Shown here piece after piece: positions 1 to 9,314 of a stretch of 64,000 bases of DNA. The position numbers were made by a program, and so were the translations under genes. A model generated the notes under the pieces. That model was not told where the DNA came from and made no database searches. It saw nothing but the letters and a program-made list of their open reading frames with translations. This DNA comes from Nonomuraea sp. NEAU-A123 (GTDB lineage Bacteria > Actinomycetota > Actinomycetes > Streptosporangiales > Streptosporangiaceae), in assembly GCF_018603905.1 (NCBI RefSeq), contig NZ_JAHFZZ010000008.1, positions 434,001 to 498,000 of the forward strand, written 5' to 3'. Each line of letters begins with the position of its first letter. Within the stretch, counting starts at the first letter, position 1.

Positions 1-2
1 CC

Positions 3-2771
3 ATCACGACCGCCTTCCGCTCCGACTCGTACGTCCTGCCGGGCCAGGAGCGCCGTAAGACCCCCGAACTGCTCAGGTTCGGCAGCTATGACGGCCTCGA
101 CGCCCACGCCAAGCTGATCTCCGGCGCCTGGCCAGGAGCCGGAACCGACGTCGTCGAAGCCGCGATCTCCCTGTCGGCGGCCTCGGCGAGCGGCTTCAAG
201 GCCGGTCAGGAGATCACCACCGAGGGCCGCCTCGACCACAAGGCGGTCAAAGTCCGCATCACCGGCGTCTTCCAGCTCAACGACCCGTTCGGCGACCGCT
301 GGACCGGCGAACAGCTGCTCACCCGAGGCGTCGAGACAGGCGAGTACACCACCTACGGCCCGCTGATGATCCCCCGGCAGACGTTCCTGAGCCGCTTCGC
401 CACGAACGTCAACGCCACCTGGACCGCGGTCCCGGACCTGCGCACGCTGTCGCCGGAGCAGCTACGGCCGTTCGCCGGCCGGGTGAGCGAGCTACGCGAC
501 CGGCTGCGGGCGAACGGCTGCGCGAACTGCACCGCCACCAGCCGCCTGCCGGAGATCCTCACCCAGCTCGGCACCGCCGCCCTGGTGGCCCGCTCCACCA
601 TGCTCATCCCGGTGCTCCAGCTTCTGCTGCTGGCCGCATACGCGCTCATGCTCACCGCCCGCCTGCTCGCCGACCACCGCCGCATGGAGGTGGCGCTGCT
701 GCGCTCGCGCGGCGCGGGCACGCTGCGGCTGGCCGCGCTGGCGGGCGGTGAGGCGCTGCTGGTGGCCGTCCCGTGCGCGATCGTCGCGCCGTTCCTCGGC
801 CCGCCGCTGCTGGCCCTGGTCAACGCGCTGCCCTGGATCAAGGCCTCCGGTGTGCGGCTGGCGCCCTCGGCCGACCTCGGCACGTTCGCGGTCTCGATCG
901 GCGTGGCCCTGGCCTCGGCCGTACTCCTCATGCTCCCGGCCCTCACGGGCGCCCGGCGTACCTACGTGGAGGAGCAGTCGACGCGCGGCCGGAGCGGCGG
1001 GCGCGGGCTGATCGGGCGGGCCGGGGCGGACGTGGCGCTGCTGCTGGTCGCGGCGCTGGCCATCTGGCAGCTACGGCGCTATGGCGCGCCCGTCACCGCG
1101 ACCGCCGCCGGCGACCTCGGCATCGACCCGCTCATCGTCTCGGGCCCGGCGCTGGCGCTGCTCACCGGCGGCATGCTGGGCCTGCGCCTGGTGCCCCGCG
1201 TCTCGAAGCTGGCCGAACGGCTCACCGCCAGGCGGCCCACGCTGGCTCCGGCGCTCGGCGTCTGGCAGGTCAGCAGGCGGCCGCTCAGGTACGCGGGGCC
1301 CGCGCTGCTGCTGACCATGGCCATCGCGATCGGCATCGTGTCCATGGCCACGGCCGCCACCTGGCGCGGCTCCCAGGAGGACCAGGCCCGCCACCAGGCC
1401 GGGACCGACCTGCGGATCTCCGGGCCACCGGACGGTCCCGAGCTGGGCACGTTCGGGCGCGGCACCGCGTTCGCCGCGCTGCCGGGCGTCACGACCGTCT
1501 CCCCCGCCTTCCGCGGCCAGGTGGAGCTCAGCGGCGAGGACGCGGTCCTGCTCGGCCTCGACGCCGGCAAGCTCGACCGGCTCTTCCAGCTACGGCCCGA
1601 CCTGTCGGCGCGATCGGTCGGGGAAATGGCGCGGGTACTGCGCTCGGGCCGGCCGCGAGGTGGCCCGCTGGAGCTGCCGGGCAGGCCCACCACGCTCACG
1701 GTACGGGCCCGCGCCGACGCCGGTGTGGCGCTGCGGATCATGATCTCGGACGCGCTCGGCGTCTGGCGCGAACTGTCCCTGGGCCTGCTCCATCGGGGCG
1801 ACAACCAGATCGACCTGGACCTCGGGGAGCCGGCCGGGCGGACCGGGAAGATCGCCTACCCGCTGTCCGTCCGCGGCCTGGTCGCCAATCCGCCCGAGAG
1901 CGGCGACGCGCAGGTCACGGTGACCGGTCTGAGCCCCGGCAGAACCGTTTCGCTGAAGGTGACCGGATCGCGGCCGGCCGCGGTCGCCTTCGGCGAGCCG
2001 GCCGACCCGCTGCCGGTGGTGCTCACCACCGATCTGGCCACCTCGCTCAAGCTCTCGCCGGGCCAGGTGAGCCGGGTCAGCCTGGACCGGCGGGTCATCG
2101 AGATCAAGGTTGCGGGCCTGGTCGATCGCATGCCGACGACCGCCGCGGACCAGCCCGCCGTACTGGCCGACTGGGACACTTTGCAGGCGCACGGCCTGGC
2201 GGCGGGACAGATCCCCAGACCGGCCACCGAATGGTGGCTCGCCGCCGAGGGCGGCGACACCGAGCCCGCGCTCGCGGCGCTGAAGAAGCGGCCGGAGTGG
2301 GACGTCACCGCCGTCGACCAGCGCGAACTCGCCGAGCGGCTGCGGGACGACCCGCTGGCCAGCGGGCTGCAGGGGGCGCTGATCCTGGGCTTCGTGGCCG
2401 CGCTGGCGTTCGCGGTGCTGGGCTTCCTGGTCAACGCCACCGTCGCGGCGCGGGAGCGGATGGCCGAGTTCACGATCCTGCGGGCGCTCGGGGTGAGCTC
2501 CCGGCAGGTGTTCGGGATGCTGGCGATCGAGCAGGCGTTCGTTATCGGGCTGTCACTGGTGGCGGGCACGGCGCTGGCGATCGTGGTGGGCGTGCTGGTC
2601 GTGCCGCACATCGTGCTCACCGGGCAGGCCGCGGCGGTCACGCCCGATGTGCTGCTCGACATCCCATGGGCGGCGACCGCGGCCATGCTGGCGCTGGTGG
2701 CCGCGCTGCTGCTCGGCATCGTCGCGGTGCTGGCCCGCAACCTGCGCGGGCAGGGTCGGGAGGACTTGTGA
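3..2771 (+). CDS. FtsX-like ABC permease, 5'-truncated by window edge
   Basis: The frame is open from the first bases, so the start lies upstream; 922 residues are visible. It is a large FtsX/MacB-type permease: an extracytoplasmic segment, a membrane block near visible residues 190-320, a second periplasmic-type domain, and three C-terminal helices, including FVAALAFAVLGFLVNATVA. Two FtsX modules in about 1000 residues is usual for actinobacterial members. The stop overlaps the GTG of the next permease, and two ATPase genes follow, so this is the first visible gene of a four-gene exporter operon. LolCDE/MacB relatives move lipids, peptides or drugs; the substrate cannot be read here. Confidence 0.9.
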   Translation: MTTAFRSDSYVLPGQERRKTPELLRFGSYDGLDAHAKLISGAWPGAGTDVVEAAISLSAASASGFKAGQEITTEGRLDHKAVKVRITGVFQLNDPFGDRWTGEQLLTRGVETGEYTTYGPLMIPRQTFLSRFATNVNATWTAVPDLRTLSPEQLRPFAGRVSELRDRLRANGCANCTATSRLPEILTQLGTAALVARSTMLIPVLQLLLLAAYALMLTARLLADHRRMEVALLRSRGAGTLRLAALAGGEALLVAVPCAIVAPFLGPPLLALVNALPWIKASGVRLAPSADLGTFAVSIGVALASAVLLMLPALTGARRTYVEEQSTRGRSGGRGLIGRAGADVALLLVAALAIWQLRRYGAPVTATAAGDLGIDPLIVSGPALALLTGGMLGLRLVPRVSKLAERLTARRPTLAPALGVWQVSRRPLRYAGPALLLTMAIAIGIVSMATAATWRGSQEDQARHQAGTDLRISGPPDGPELGTFGRGTAFAALPGVTTVSPAFRGQVELSGEDAVLLGLDAGKLDRLFQLRPDLSARSVGEMARVLRSGRPRGGPLELPGRPTTLTVRARADAGVALRIMISDALGVWRELSLGLLHRGDNQIDLDLGEPAGRTGKIAYPLSVRGLVANPPESGDAQVTVTGLSPGRTVSLKVTGSRPAAVAFGEPADPLPVVLTTDLATSLKLSPGQVSRVSLDRRVIEIKVAGLVDRMPTTAADQPAVLADWDTLQAHGLAAGQIPRPATEWWLAAEGGDTEPALAALKKRPEWDVTAVDQRELAERLRDDPLASGLQGALILGFVAALAFAVLGFLVNATVAARERMAEFTILRALGVSSRQVFGMLAIEQAFVIGLSLVAGTALAIVVGVLVVPHIVLTGQAAAVTPDVLLDIPWAATAAMLALVAALLLGIVAVLARNLRGQGREDL

Positions 2772-5368
2772 GGATCCTGCTGCTCGCCCGGGTGCGGCTC
2801 GGCGCGGTCGCCGTGCTGTCCCTGCTGACGTTGAGCGCCTGCCTGCTCGTGGCGGGGCTGCCGCGGGTGCTGCAGGGCGCGTACGACGACGCGCTCCACC
2901 GGGCCCTCCAGGAGGCGCCCGCGCAGCAGGCCGACCTGTCCGTACGGACCGAGTCGCGCGGGGCGCTGGCGGACCTGCACGAGCCCGGCCAGTTCGCCAC
3001 CCAGGACGCCCGCCTCCGCTCGCTCGTCCCGCCGCGACTGCGGCCGCTGGTCTCGGCCACCGGCCAGATGAGCGCGAAGACGTACGACGTTCCGGTCAAC
3101 GAGTCGAACGGGCTCACCTACATCAACCTCGCCTGGCTGTCGGACGGCGATCGGCGGGTCGAGTGGATCGACGGCCGGGCGCCGGGCAAGCCTGGCGTCC
3201 TTCCCTGGAACGGGTCGGAGATCACGCTGTTCGAGGTGGGCATCGTCGACGAGGCCCGCGCCACGATGGGGCTGAAGATCGGCGACGTGCGGATCCTCGG
3301 CGAGAGCGACCAGATCGCCGCCAAAGTCGTCGGTGTGTTCCGGGCGAAGGACCCCGGCGCCCGCTACTGGAGCCACGACGTCGACGTCCTGCACGTCACG
3401 CAGGTCCAGCCGCCCGGCCAGCTGGAGATGGAGCGGCGCACGACCGCGCTGATCCCGGCGAGTGGCCTGGCCGTCCTGAACAGCGCCCACCGCAACCTGG
3501 TCTACAACTGGATCCTGCCGGTCGATCCCGCCGCGCCGGCCTCTCTCGACGTGCCCGAGCTGCGTGCCGCCGTCGAGGACTACAGGCGGTTGATCCCGGT
3601 GCAGATGGCGGGCAACGGGAGCCAGTACCGGCTGGAGACGGACCTGCCGGGGCTGCTCGACAGGTTCGGGACCGCGCTGGGCACCGCGCAGACCGTGATG
3701 TTCCTGGTGCTCGGCGGCCTGCTGGCCGTGGCGCTCGGGGTGCTCGTGCTGGCCGTACAACTGCTGACCGAGCGGATCGATCACCCGCTCGCGCTGGCGC
3801 GGGCGCGCGGCGGGTCGCTGCGGCAGGTGGCGGGGGCCGGGGCGGCGCTCGTCGCGATCGCGGTGGCGCCCGCGGCGCTGGCCGGGTGGGCGCTGGCCTT
3901 CCTGGTGCCCGGGCCGGTGCCGTGGGTTGCCCACGCGGGACCCGCCCTCGTGCCGCTCACCGCGGTCGGCTACGCGGCCGCGCGGCTGTCCGTGACGCAC
4001 CGGGCGCCGCTGCACGAGCGGCGCGACGACGTGGCCGCCGCCCGCCCGTCGGCCCGGCGGATCACGCTGGAGGTGCTGGTCGTCGGCCTCGCGCTGGCCG
4101 GCGCGTACCTGCTGCGCACCCGTGGCCTGACGACCGGCGGGCAGGACCCGTTCCTGCTCCTCGTACCGGTCGCGCTGACGGTCGCCGCCGCGCTGATCAC
4201 CATCCGCTGCTATCCCCTCCCCCTCAAGCTCCTCGTACGACTGGCCGCCCGCGGCCGGCTCGCCGTGCCCTTCCTGGGCCTGACCAGGGCGGCCAGGGCG
4301 CGATCCGCCAGCGCGCTGCCGGTGCTGATCCTGCTGCCCGCGCTGGCCGTGTCGGTGTTCGGGGCGGTGATCTCCGGCGGGCTGTCGGCCACGCAGCGCC
4401 TGGCGTCCTGGCAGAGCGTCGGCGCGCCGATCAAGCTGACCTCACCCGTGGAGCTGCCCCCCGACGCCATCGAGCGGGTACGTAAGGTGCCCGGCGTGCG
4501 ACTGCTCGTGCCCGCGCAGACCGCCAGCGCGCAGATCGGCTACGGCGGCGAGCGGGCCCAGATCATCGCCGTCGACCTGGGCCAATGGCGGCGGCTGCTG
4601 GACGGCGCGCCGATCAGCCTGCCCGCCATCGCCTCCGGGACCTCCGGGATCCCGGTGCTGGTCTCCCACGAGCTGCGCGGGCGCGGCACGTTCGAGATCG
4701 GCTGGTACGAACGGATGAAGGTCACCACGGCCGGCGAGATCGCCGCTCTGCCCGGCTTCTACCCGCGCGGCAAGTTCATCGTGCTGCCGTTCGAGACCAA
4801 CGAGCGCCCTGGCGTCAACACCCTGCTGATCAGGGGCGACGCCGACCCGGCGGCCCTGCTGGCGGCCACCGGACAGCCCACGGCCCAGGTGACCACGCAG
4901 GAGCGGGCCCTGGCCGCGATCGAGGACGACCCGCTGACCGGTACCGTCCAGGACGTCCTGCTCATCACCACCGCCGCGCTGGCGGTCTACGCGCTCATCG
5001 CCGTGGTCGTGACGCTGGTGATCGGCGCGGCCGACCGGGCCAGGGCGCTGTCGTTCCTGCGCACGCTGGGGCTGTCCGACCGGCAGGCGCGGGGCCTGAC
5101 GGTGCTGGAGATCCTGCCGCTCATCCTCATCACCTCGCTCGCCGGGCTCGCGCTCGGCCTCGGTCTGCCCGCGGCGCTCGGGCCCGCCATCGACCTGTCC
5201 TCCTACACCGGCGACCTGGCCGTCGGTGACTACTCCGCCGATCCGGTCCTGCCCGTCGTCCTGGCGGGCGGGCTGGCCGCCGTCGCGGTGCTCGGCGCCT
5301 ACGCGCACACCGCCATCAGCCGCCGCCGCAACCTCGGCGCCGTACTCCGAGTGGGTGACCTCACATGA
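2768..5368 (+). CDS. FtsX-like ABC permease, second subunit
   Basis: An 866-residue integral membrane protein. The GTG start sits in a GTGA overlap with the preceding permease stop and is followed at once by a signal-anchor-like helix (LLLARVRLGAVAVLSLLTLS), which fixes the start. Membrane helices cluster near residues 300-470 and again in the last 150 residues, with a long extracytoplasmic domain between, as in the FtsX/MacB permease family. It ends in an ATGA overlap with the first ATPase gene. It probably pairs with the upstream permease and both ATPases in one exporter; the substrate is unknown. Confidence 0.9.
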   Translation: MRILLLARVRLGAVAVLSLLTLSACLLVAGLPRVLQGAYDDALHRALQEAPAQQADLSVRTESRGALADLHEPGQFATQDARLRSLVPPRLRPLVSATGQMSAKTYDVPVNESNGLTYINLAWLSDGDRRVEWIDGRAPGKPGVLPWNGSEITLFEVGIVDEARATMGLKIGDVRILGESDQIAAKVVGVFRAKDPGARYWSHDVDVLHVTQVQPPGQLEMERRTTALIPASGLAVLNSAHRNLVYNWILPVDPAAPASLDVPELRAAVEDYRRLIPVQMAGNGSQYRLETDLPGLLDRFGTALGTAQTVMFLVLGGLLAVALGVLVLAVQLLTERIDHPLALARARGGSLRQVAGAGAALVAIAVAPAALAGWALAFLVPGPVPWVAHAGPALVPLTAVGYAAARLSVTHRAPLHERRDDVAAARPSARRITLEVLVVGLALAGAYLLRTRGLTTGGQDPFLLLVPVALTVAAALITIRCYPLPLKLLVRLAARGRLAVPFLGLTRAARARSASALPVLILLPALAVSVFGAVISGGLSATQRLASWQSVGAPIKLTSPVELPPDAIERVRKVPGVRLLVPAQTASAQIGYGGERAQIIAVDLGQWRRLLDGAPISLPAIASGTSGIPVLVSHELRGRGTFEIGWYERMKVTTAGEIAALPGFYPRGKFIVLPFETNERPGVNTLLIRGDADPAALLAATGQPTAQVTTQERALAAIEDDPLTGTVQDVLLITTAALAVYALIAVVVTLVIGAADRARALSFLRTLGLSDRQARGLTVLEILPLILITSLAGLALGLGLPAALGPAIDLSSYTGDLAVGDYSADPVLPVVLAGGLAAVAVLGAYAHTAISRRRNLGAVLRVGDLT

Positions 5369-6288
5369 GTCCTACGTTGTCCGAACTGGAGGCCAGGGCC
5401 GCCGAGGGGAAGGCCGCCTTCGGCGGCGACGCGCACATCGTGTGCGACAACCTGGTCCGCATCTTCAAGACCGAGGGCGTCGAGGTGGTCGCCCTGCAGG
5501 GCCTCGACCTGCTCATCCAGAAGGGCGAACTGGTCGCCGTCGTCGGGGCCTCCGGGTCGGGCAAGTCGACGCTGCTGAACGTCCTGTCCGGCCTGGACGT
5601 GCCGACGGCGGGCGTGGCCCGGGTGGCGGGCACGGACCTGCTGGCGATGACCGCGAAGGACCGGCTGCGTTACCGGCGCGACATCGTCGGGTTCGTCTGG
5701 CAGCAGACCGCGCGCAACCTGCTCCCGTACCTGACCGCGCGCGAGAACGTCGAGCTGCCGATGAAGCTGGCGGGCCGTCCAGGGACAGGCAAGGCCCGCC
5801 GGGGCCGCGCGGCCGACCTGCTGGACCTGATGGGCGTCGGCTCCCGCGCCGACCGGAAGGTGCCCGAGATGTCCGGCGGCGAGCAGCAGCGGGTGGCCAT
5901 CGCCGTCGCCCTGGCCAACTCCCCGCAGCTCGTCCTGGCCGACGAACCCACCGGCGAGCTGGACAGCGAGACGTCGGAGGAGGTGTTCGGGGCGCTGCGC
6001 AAGGCCAACGGCGAGCTGGGCGTGACCGTGGTGATCGTGACCCACGACCCGCTGGTGTCCGAGCGGGTCGACCGGACGATCGGCATCCGCGACGGGCGTA
6101 CCAGCAGCGAGACGCTCCGCCGCGAGGGCGTCGCCGAGGAGTACGCCGTGCTCGACCGCGTGGGGCGGCTGCAACTGCCCCGCGACTTCATGAACGCCCT
6201 GGACATGGAGCGCCGGGTGCGCCTCGAACTCGAATCCGACCACATCGGCGTGTGGCCGGCCCGAGAGGAGCCCTCCGATGGGCAGTGA
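5365..6288 (+). CDS. ABC transporter ATP-binding protein (LolD/MacB type)
   Basis: A 307-residue cytoplasmic ATPase. Walker A is GASGSGKST (about residues 70-78), the signature is MSGGEQQRVAIA, Walker B is LVLADEPT, and the switch histidine is in VIVTHDP. It is about 60 residues longer than a minimal LolD because of an N-terminal extension and a C-terminal tail rich in Arg and Glu. The ATG overlaps the permease stop (ATGA) and the 3' end overlaps the next ATPase start by 11 bases, so translation is coupled. It should energise the two FtsX permeases, perhaps as a heterodimer with the next protein. Confidence 0.92.
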   Translation: MSPTLSELEARAAEGKAAFGGDAHIVCDNLVRIFKTEGVEVVALQGLDLLIQKGELVAVVGASGSGKSTLLNVLSGLDVPTAGVARVAGTDLLAMTAKDRLRYRRDIVGFVWQQTARNLLPYLTARENVELPMKLAGRPGTGKARRGRAADLLDLMGVGSRADRKVPEMSGGEQQRVAIAVALANSPQLVLADEPTGELDSETSEEVFGALRKANGELGVTVVIVTHDPLVSERVDRTIGIRDGRTSSETLRREGVAEEYAVLDRVGRLQLPRDFMNALDMERRVRLELESDHIGVWPAREEPSDGQ

Positions 6289-7012
6289 GCCCTTGGTCGT
6301 CGTCGAAGGGGTGCGCCGGGTCTATCGGAGCGGGCCGAAGGAGGTCGTGGCGCTGCGGGAGGTGTCATTCTCGGCCTACCCCGGCGAGCTGATCGCCGTC
6401 CGCGGCCGGTCGGGGTCCGGCAAGACGACCCTGCTGAACCAGATCGGCGGGCTCGACCGGCCCGACGCCGGGCGGGTCGTCGTGGCCGGGGCCGAGGTCA
6501 CCTCGATGTCCGAGGACGACCTGCTGACGCTGCGCCGCGACGTGGTCGGGTTCGTGTTCCAGTCGTTCGGGTTGATCCCGGTGCTGTCGGCGGCCGAGAA
6601 CGTCGGCGTGCCGATGCGGCTGGCCCGCACACCGGTCGCGGAGCGGGATGCGCGGGTGCGCATGCTGCTCTCCCTGGTCGGGCTGGAACAGCACGCCAAC
6701 CAGCGGCCGTACGAGCTGTCGGGCGGGCAACGGCAGCGCGTGGCGATCGCCAGGTCGCTGGCCAACCGGCCCCGGCTGCTGGTCGCCGACGAGCCCACCG
6801 GGCAGCTCGACTCCCAGACGGGACGGCAGATCATGGAACTGCTGCGGGCCCTGGTACGCAGCGAGGGCGTCACCGCGCTCGTCGCCACCCACGACCCGAG
6901 CCTCATCACACTGGCCGACCGGGTGCTGGAGATCAGCGACGGAGTTCTCCGGGAGACTCCGCCGCTGGACGGGTCTCTTCTGAAGGCCGAGTCGAAGCCG
7001 GGAGGCCGGTGA
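6278..7012 (+). CDS. ABC transporter ATP-binding protein (LolD/MacB type), second
   Basis: A 244-residue ATPase with Walker A GRSGSGKTT, signature LSGGQRQRVAIA, Walker B LLVADEPT and switch histidine in ATHDP. Length and sequence fit the LolD/MacB class that partners FtsX permeases. It starts 11 bases inside the preceding ATPase gene with GAGAGGAG as a ribosome-binding site. Two ATPases with two permeases suggests a heteromeric transporter, or two transporters made from one transcript. Its 3' end overlaps the convergent MFS gene by about 80 bases. Confidence 0.92.
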   Translation: MGSEPLVVVEGVRRVYRSGPKEVVALREVSFSAYPGELIAVRGRSGSGKTTLLNQIGGLDRPDAGRVVVAGAEVTSMSEDDLLTLRRDVVGFVFQSFGLIPVLSAAENVGVPMRLARTPVAERDARVRMLLSLVGLEQHANQRPYELSGGQRQRVAIARSLANRPRLLVADEPTGQLDSQTGRQIMELLRALVRSEGVTALVATHDPSLITLADRVLEISDGVLRETPPLDGSLLKAESKPGGR

Positions 7013-8138
7013 TCGCGGCCAGGTTCGCCACGGCCACGGCGGCCGCTCCCGCCAGCAGCAGCCCGGTCATGCCCACGAGCCCCGCGAGCGGCGCCGCGAC
7101 GGCCAGCCCGAACGGCCGCGACGCGAACGAGATGAGCTGATCGAAGGCCCGCACCCGCCCCAGCGCGCCCTCGGGGATCTCCTCGGCGACGACCGTCTCC
7201 CACAGCGGACTGAGCAGCCCGAGCCCGAACATCGCCGCGAAGTAGGCCGCCGCGATCAGCACCGCGTTCGCCGTCACCGCCAGCGCCACCAACGGCAGCA
7301 GGTACAGCGCGGCGGCCACCTGGACGGCGACCAGCGGCCTGCGGATGGGCAGCCTCGGCACCACGAACACCCCCGCCACCAGGCCGACCGTGCCGCACTG
7401 CACGATCAGCACCCAGCTCGCCTCGCCGCCGAGGTGCTTGACCGCGGTCAGCGGGCCGAGCGTGAGGAACAACCCGGCCATGAAGTGCCATACGCCGTGA
7501 CCGAGCACCGACTTCAGGAACCACGGCCGCGTCCTGACCTCGCGCCACCCCTCGGCCAGGTCCTTCGCGAACGTGGTCCGCGCTCTCGCGGGCTGCTTGG
7601 CCGAACGGACTCCGCCCAGGGTGAGCGCCGAGCAGGCGAACAGCGCGGCGGTGAGCAGCGCCGCCCACCCCGGGCCCGCCACCAGCACCACACCGCCCGA
7701 CAAGGCGGGGGCGAGCACGCTGGACGCGCTCGTGGCCACGCCGATGCGCGCGTTCACCCGCAGCCGCTCCGGGCCCGGCACCACGGCCACGACCAGCCTC
7801 GGTACGGCCGGCATGCCGAACGCGATCGCCACCCCGGCCACGGCGGACAGCACGGCCAGGTCGAGCACGCGGCCGGCGCCCATCAGCAGCTCGATCCCGA
7901 TGGCGGCCTGGGAGAGGCCGCGGACCAGGTCGGCCGCCAAGGCCACCCGCTCGGGCCGGAACCTGTCGGCCAGCACCCCGCCGACCGGGAGGAGCAGGAG
8001 GAGGGGGATCATCTCGCAGGCCAGCACGGTGCCGAGAGCCTCGGCCGAGCCGGTGGAGCGGAGGACGGCGAGCGTGAGGGTGGTGGGGATCAAGGCGGTG
8101 GCCAGGGCGGAGATGGCTCGGCCGATCAGCAGTCTCAT
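6933..8138 (-). CDS. MFS transporter
   Basis: A 401-residue protein with about twelve predicted hydrophobic helices and the loop GGVLADRFRPERV between helices 2 and 3, typical of MFS drug exporters of the enterobactin-exporter/MDR type. I chose the ATG at 8138 because the open frame further upstream runs into the divergent MarR gene and reads as non-hydrophobic sequence. The last 80 bases overlap the ABC ATPase gene tail to tail. Divergent pairing with a MarR regulator 67 bases away suggests inducible efflux of a small molecule. Confidence 0.88.
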   Translation of the reverse strand: MRLLIGRAISALATALIPTTLTLAVLRSTGSAEALGTVLACEMIPLLLLLPVGGVLADRFRPERVALAADLVRGLSQAAIGIELLMGAGRVLDLAVLSAVAGVAIAFGMPAVPRLVVAVVPGPERLRVNARIGVATSASSVLAPALSGGVVLVAGPGWAALLTAALFACSALTLGGVRSAKQPARARTTFAKDLAEGWREVRTRPWFLKSVLGHGVWHFMAGLFLTLGPLTAVKHLGGEASWVLIVQCGTVGLVAGVFVVPRLPIRRPLVAVQVAAALYLLPLVALAVTANAVLIAAAYFAAMFGLGLLSPLWETVVAEEIPEGALGRVRAFDQLISFASRPFGLAVAAPLAGLVGMTGLLLAGAAAVAVANLAAITGLPASTRPSEETRPAAESPGELRR

Positions 8139-8205
8139 GGAGGGTGAGATTAATTCGCTGCCTAATGTTTCGTCAACAAAATACTTGCTGGCGTACGATT
8201 GGCTC
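8139..8205. promoter_or_regulatory. Divergent promoter region, MFS / marR
   Basis: An AT-richer 67-base gap between two divergent starts. On the minus strand a -35 TTGACG (8171-8176) and a -10 TAATCT (8147-8152) are 18 bases apart, pointing to the MFS gene. On the plus strand TACGAT (8194-8199) lies seven bases before the GTG of the MarR gene, which would give a leaderless transcript. MarR proteins commonly bind such shared gaps, but I see no clean palindrome. Confidence 0.45.
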
Positions 8206-8715
8206 GTGGACTCGATGAACGCGGCCGACGGTGAAGACTTTGTTGATCGGCACCTGGCTCGGTGGCGGGGCAAGGCGCCGTACGACGAGCGGGTGGAAGC
8301 GGTCGTGACGCGCATGCAGTTTCTCGTCAAGCACCTGCGTCAGACGAAGGAGACGGCGCTGGCGCAGGTGGGGATGCAGGACTTCGAGTTCGAGACGCTG
8401 CATCGGCTGGTGGCCGGGGCCGGCTCAGCTACGCCTTCGGAGCTGGCCACGGAGCTGATGCTGTCGCCCGCGGGGATGACCGGCCGCCTCGACACGCTGG
8501 AGAAGTCGGGCCTGATCCGACGTCTGCGCAGCACGGACGACCGGCGCCGGGTCGACGTGGAGCTGACGGACAAGGGGCACGAGCTGTGGCTGGAGGCCAT
8601 GCGGATCCGGGGGGAGGTGGAGAGCGAGATGGTGTACGCCCTGGATCCGGCGGAACAGGCGGTCCTGGACGGCCTGCTCAAACGACTCCTGGTACATGTC
8701 GAATCCAGCCGTTGA
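8206..8715 (+). CDS. MarR-family transcriptional regulator
   Basis: A 169-residue winged-helix regulator. The segment TPSELATELMLSPAGMTGRL is the recognition helix-turn-helix, followed by the wing motif STDDRRRVDVELTDKG characteristic of MarR. The GTG at 8206 follows a -10-like TACGAT and has no Shine-Dalgarno; an ATG at 8215 is the alternative start and would shorten the protein by three residues. It is divergent from the MFS exporter and probably represses it until a ligand binds. Confidence 0.88.
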   Translation: MDSMNAADGEDFVDRHLARWRGKAPYDERVEAVVTRMQFLVKHLRQTKETALAQVGMQDFEFETLHRLVAGAGSATPSELATELMLSPAGMTGRLDTLEKSGLIRRLRSTDDRRRVDVELTDKGHELWLEAMRIRGEVESEMVYALDPAEQAVLDGLLKRLLVHVESSR

Positions 8716-8749
8716 CCTCATGAACGGCCCGGGACGCGTTGCCGGTGGT

Positions 8750-8860
8750 CAAGGCGGCGAGTCTCGCGTGTACGGAGGTGATCTTCGCGGTGTGGTGCTG
8801 GGCCCGGTAGATGGCGAGTGCCTGGTTCCAGGCTCGGGCGGCTTCAGCGGGCCGGCCGAG
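8750..8860 (-). pseudogene. Remnant of a TPR-containing protein (C-terminus only)
   Basis: The minus strand reads LGRPAEAARAWNQALAIYRA and then HTAKITSVHARLAAL. This is the C-terminal TPR helix pair seen in actinobacterial HTH-TPR or BTAD-type regulators. No start and no upstream domain exist, because at about 8862 the sequence changes into an opposite-strand TetR-like coding tail. I read it as a decayed fragment without a product. Confidence 0.5.
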
Positions 8861-8865
8861 CTTGC

Positions 8866-9272
8866 TGGCCGACTCGCTGGCCGAGATCTTCAAAGGTGAC
8901 GAGATCCCGGATCTCGGCGACACCCAGGCCGAGCTACGCCTCGCCGTGGACATGACCATCGACAACTACGCGGACGCCGACATGGCGATCGCCGTGCCCG
9001 CGCTGGCCGCCGACCTGGCACGCAGCCCTGAGTTGCTGGCGCGCTTCCGCGAGACGTTCCTGTTGCGCAAGCGCGACAACATCGCCGTCGCCCTGCTCCG
9101 CGGCATCGACCGTGGCGACCTGCCCGCCACCCTCGACACCGGCCTGGTTCAGGACCTGTGGGCGGGCACCATTCTGTACCGCAGGCTGCTGAGCGGCTCG
9201 CCGCTGGATGACGAACTCGCCGAACGCCTGGTCCAACTGGTCTTCGACGCCTCAGCGACGCTGAGTGCCTGA
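8866..9272 (+). pseudogene. TetR-family regulator, C-terminal ligand domain only
   Basis: The translation from about 8866 (LAEIFKGDEIPDLGDT onward, ending VFDASATLSA) looks like the C-terminal effector domain of TetR regulators: several amphipathic helices with RSPELLARFRETFLLRKRDN and ELAERLVQLVFDA. The N-terminal helix-turn-helix is missing. The upstream sequence is the antisense of a TPR fragment, so the gene was truncated by a rearrangement. An in-frame ATG at 8811 exists but would start in the unrelated sequence. Confidence 0.55.
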
Positions 9273-9314
9273 CCATGGTCTTTGGCCAGGTCACGCTTCC
9301 GTAGGTTGTTACGG

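Noticed and set aside
1856..4015. 719-codon antisense frame opposite the permeases
   Set aside because: Composition (Arg/Pro/His/Gln-rich, no domains) is that of antisense to high-GC coding DNA.
773..5368. Single very long open frame covering both FtsX permeases
   Set aside because: Only the part from 2768 encodes a recognisable permease; the earlier part is Arg/Gly/Ala-rich shadow of the first permease in another frame.
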